Shown here piece by piece: positions 62,021-64,000 of a stretch of 64,000 nucleotides of DNA. The stretch lies in assembly GCA_020832555.1 (NCBI GenBank), contig JAFIEM010000003.1, positions 23,133 to 87,132 on the forward strand, given 5' to 3'. Within the stretch, counting starts at the first letter, position 1, and each line of letters opens with the position of its first letter. This DNA comes from Natronohydrobacter sp. Lineage in GTDB: Bacteria > Pseudomonadota > Alphaproteobacteria > Rhodobacterales > Rhodobacteraceae. Position numbers and translations under genes: made by a program. The notes beneath the pieces are model-generated. The model was given only the letters and a program-made list of their open reading frames with translations. It did no database searches and was not told the origin of the DNA.

Positions 62021-63229
62021 TCACTCTCTCGCAACCGCCTGTGCAATGACACGAAAGGCGGCGAGCGTCTCGTGGTCATTCTCGTCAAAATCCGGATCGG
62101 CGCTTGTCTTGACGATGATCACTTCGCGGCCGGGATCGACATAGATGTACTGCCCCCAGACACCGATGGCGGCAAAGTCGCCCTGTGGATCTTCGGGGAT
62201 CCACCATTTGTAGCCGTAGCCGAAGGTCCAGCTGGAAGCCGGGTTATCGCCGGGTTGCAGATGCGCGGCCTCCGGCGTGACCGAGGCTGCGACCCAGTCG
62301 GCGGGAACGATCTGGACGCCCTCGCGCGCGCCGCCGTCCAGGTAAAGCCGCCCGAAGCGGGCATAGTCGCGCAAGGTGGCGTTCAGACAGCAAAGCGCGA
62401 ATTCCTGACCCTGGCGGTCAATGCTCCAGAAGGCGTCGGCCTCGGCCCCGAGCGGCCCCCAGAGCCGGCTTTCGAGGTACTCGGCCACCGGCATCCCTGT
62501 CGCCACCTCCAGCACCAGCCCCAGCGCCATTGTGTCGGAGCTGACATAGTCGTTGAACGTGCCGGGATCGCGGACGCGTTCCAGCCCGGCCAGCATGTCG
62601 ACCTGCGGCTGGCCCATTGCCATGGCCCGGATGAACAGCATGTTGATGTCGGACATGGCGCGCGCATAATCTTCGTCGAAGGCGATGCCCGAAGACATGG
62701 TCAGCGCGTCCTCGATCGGCACCGCGCCGTAGGGCGTGCCGTCGAGCGCCGGGACATAGACGCCGATCGGATCGCGGATGCTGGCGATATGGCCCTCCTC
62801 CACGGCAATCCCGATCAAAGCCGAGATCACTGACTTGGCCATCGACCAGGAAGTGAAGGGCGATGTCTCGACGGCCCCGAGCCGATACTCCTCGTGAATA
62901 ATCGCACCGCGGTGGACGACCAGCAGGCCCGTGGTCACTGTGCGATCAAGAAAGGCGGCCAGATCACGCTCGGCCCCCGCGAAGGCGTATGCGTCGGGCA
63001 GTGACCGCAGGTCGCGGTCGAATTCCCAGACCGGGCCCGAACGCAGCACGGGGCGGGATGGAAAGACCCGATCCATGTCGCGGAAGTTTTCCACCCGGTA
63101 GTCCTTAGCGAACAGGGTGATCCCGGCCCAGTAGGGGCTTTGCCGGAGCCATAGGAAGCCAGCGAAGATCAGCAGGGCAAGGATGCCAAGGGCCCAGGCG
63201 GCAATGCGAAACAGGCGATTAGCAAACAT
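62021..63229 (-). CDS. serine hydrolase, beta-lactamase family
   Basis: 402-residue exported or membrane-anchored hydrolase. The N-terminal helix (RIAAWALGILALLIFAGFLWL, about 8-28) is followed by the SxxK motif SMAK (in TSWSMAKSVISALIG, about 126-140), an Y-x-x motif (NDYVSSDTMALGL, about 225) and a GYGYKWW segment near residue 340. It is similar to 6-aminohexanoate-dimer-hydrolase-type esterases. It is separate in sequence from the 60029 protein, and the two may act on related substrates. The start at 63229 has GGAGAC-like sequence upstream. Confidence 0.84.
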   Translation of the reverse strand: MFANRLFRIAAWALGILALLIFAGFLWLRQSPYWAGITLFAKDYRVENFRDMDRVFPSRPVLRSGPVWEFDRDLRSLPDAYAFAGAERDLAAFLDRTVTTGLLVVHRGAIIHEEYRLGAVETSPFTSWSMAKSVISALIGIAVEEGHIASIRDPIGVYVPALDGTPYGAVPIEDALTMSSGIAFDEDYARAMSDINMLFIRAMAMGQPQVDMLAGLERVRDPGTFNDYVSSDTMALGLVLEVATGMPVAEYLESRLWGPLGAEADAFWSIDRQGQEFALCCLNATLRDYARFGRLYLDGGAREGVQIVPADWVAASVTPEAAHLQPGDNPASSWTFGYGYKWWIPEDPQGDFAAIGVWGQYIYVDPGREVIIVKTSADPDFDENDHETLAAFRVIAQAVARE

Positions 63230-63260
63230 GAGAAGTCTCCTTTCGGTCGGGCGTGATCTC

Positions 63261-63491
63261 TCAATCGCCATCACTCGGTTGCACAGCGAGAAACGCGACC
63301 GGGGCGCCATGGACCAGCGCCTGGCCGAAGGGTGTGTTCGGTGCCCCGAGTATGGGGGCGTCGGTCGGAATCCAGACTGCTGCCTCGATCGGCGGCTGCG
63401 GTGCGGTGGCGGGGATTTCGACGAACTGAAAACCCGAGGCGAGGGCCGGTGTGGCGGCCAGAGGAAGCAGGCAAATAAAGCGAAGGATCAT
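63261..63491 (-). pseudogene. truncated N-terminus of a secreted dienelactone-hydrolase-like protein
   Basis: 76 residues: a signal peptide (MILRFICLLPLAATPALA) and a start GFQFVEIPATAPQPPIEAAVWIPTDAPI that resembles the opening of predicted dienelactone hydrolases, including the FGQALVHGAP segment that normally precedes the first catalytic loop. The frame then ends. The rest of the enzyme is absent, and the sequence meets the start of the next gene. It could be expressed as a small secreted peptide, but a remnant is more likely. Confidence 0.6.
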
Positions 63492-63526
63492 GAGAACTCC
63501 TTTTGGGCGTGGGAGGCGCGATGCAA

Positions 63527-64000
63527 TCAGGCGTTAGCCGCGCTGCGAAGGATGCGAGCGTTCCACCAGAAGATCAGCGGCGTGACCAGAATCGTCGGAC
63601 CCAGCCAGAGCACCAGCGGCGGCAGGAATGACAGGTTCACGACCACCGTGGCGGTGATCGTGGCGACACTTCCGGCCAGCATCCGGGTCAGGTGGCGGGC
63701 GATGCGCGCCTTGCCGGTGATCGGCCCGCGCCGCCAGTCGCGCCAGTCCGACAAAGCCAAGGTCAGCCCGATGGAGCCGAATACCAGCAGGATCACGGGT
63801 TCCCCACCACCCGCCGCGACCAGCTGCACCGCGCCGATGGCGAGCATCGCGGCCCCGGTCAGCGCCATTGCAGCACCCGTCAGATGGTCGGTCCAACGCG
63901 GGCGGCCATCACGCTGCGCCCCTGCCCGCCATCCGGTGAAGACGAGATAGAAGCTGAAGACGCCGATCACGAACAGGAACAGGTTCGGCCGCAGGGCAAC
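63527..64000 (-). CDS. multi-pass membrane protein, DUF2306-like (partial, runs off right edge)
   Basis: The frame stays open to the edge of the window (ALRPNLFLFVIGVFSFYLVFTGW at the start) and ends at 63527, giving at least 157 residues. Four hydrophobic segments are visible. It resembles small membrane proteins of the DUF2306 type with a following charged tail. A GTG at 63970 could be a start, but the open frame upstream suggests the N-terminus lies beyond the edge. No function is known to me. Confidence 0.6.
   Translation of the reverse strand, partial: VALRPNLFLFVIGVFSFYLVFTGWRAGAQRDGRPRWTDHLTGAAMALTGAAMLAIGAVQLVAAGGGEPVILLVFGSIGLTLALSDWRDWRRGPITGKARIARHLTRMLAGSVATITATVVVNLSFLPPLVLWLGPTILVTPLIFWWNARILRSAANA

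Noticed and set aside
1..64000. tRNA or rRNA genes, CRISPR arrays, intact insertion sequences, prophage or plasmid origin
   Set aside because: I saw no conserved rRNA blocks, tRNA arms, regularly spaced repeats, intact transposase with terminal repeats, or replication genes. A tRNA or repeat search by program would be needed to be certain.

Overview
The window is GC-rich, densely packed chromosomal DNA from an alphaproteobacterium, most probably a halotolerant member of Rhodobacterales/Rhodobacteraceae. The main evidence is an ectoine operon with its dedicated aspartokinase, an inositol and a Frc-type fructose transport system, an ImuA-ImuB-DnaE2 mutagenesis cassette with a candidate GTTC-N7-GTTC LexA site, and a SigF/NrsF-controlled bufferin operon. 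The species call is inference. I recognised no rRNA, tRNA or CRISPR array.

Layout. 1-7.3 kb: a TPP-riboswitch-controlled thiamine operon on the minus strand (thiD-thiO-thiS-thiG-thiE-thiF-rhodanese, then ThiY, TenA and the ThiZ/ThiX transporter; ThiX is cut by the left edge). It makes the thiazole half and imports or salvages the pyrimidine half; thiC is not in the window. 7.4-12.6 kb: a TetR regulator divergent from a three-gene N-demethylation module (DgcA/StcD-like flavoenzyme, GbcA-like Rieske oxygenase, GbcB-like reductase). 12.7-15.9 kb: 5-oxoprolinase pxpBCA facing a MarR-like regulator. 15.9-18.4 kb: a LacI-type regulator divergent from a phytanoyl-CoA-dioxygenase-like gene, and a 63-residue membrane protein.

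18.4-32.1 kb is a large inositol catabolism and uptake region: iolD-iolC-iolB-like-iolJ-iolG on the minus strand, two further Gfo/Idh dehydrogenases flanking iolE on the plus strand, the LacI regulator IolR, an inositol-type ABC transporter, and a second, canonical iolB. Two identical 16-bp palindromes (24034 and 28324) mark the IolR operators. 32.2-36.7 kb: ectR-ectABC-ask with a strong terminator. 36.7-41.1 kb: frcBCA fructose transporter and a divergent ROK repressor around a perfect 9-bp inverted repeat.

41.1-46.2 kb: a vanadium-dependent haloperoxidase-like protein translationally coupled to a secreted FG-GAP/ASPIC protein, then an acidic OmpA-family protein. 46.5-51.8 kb: imuA-imuB-dnaE2 translesion synthesis. 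52-55.8 kb: a copper-responsive bufferin system (DoxX, BufC, BufB, precursor BufA) divergent from sigF-nrsF, with a SigF-type promoter at 54538-54565. From 55.8 kb to the right edge the DNA looks like a decaying accessory region: an IS3 OrfA remnant, an AraC remnant, a frameshifted epimerase and a truncated hydrolase lie among intact genes for a CIA30 protein, a CPBP protease, a DUF6544 protein, an alpha/beta hydrolase and two beta-lactamase-fold serine hydrolases.
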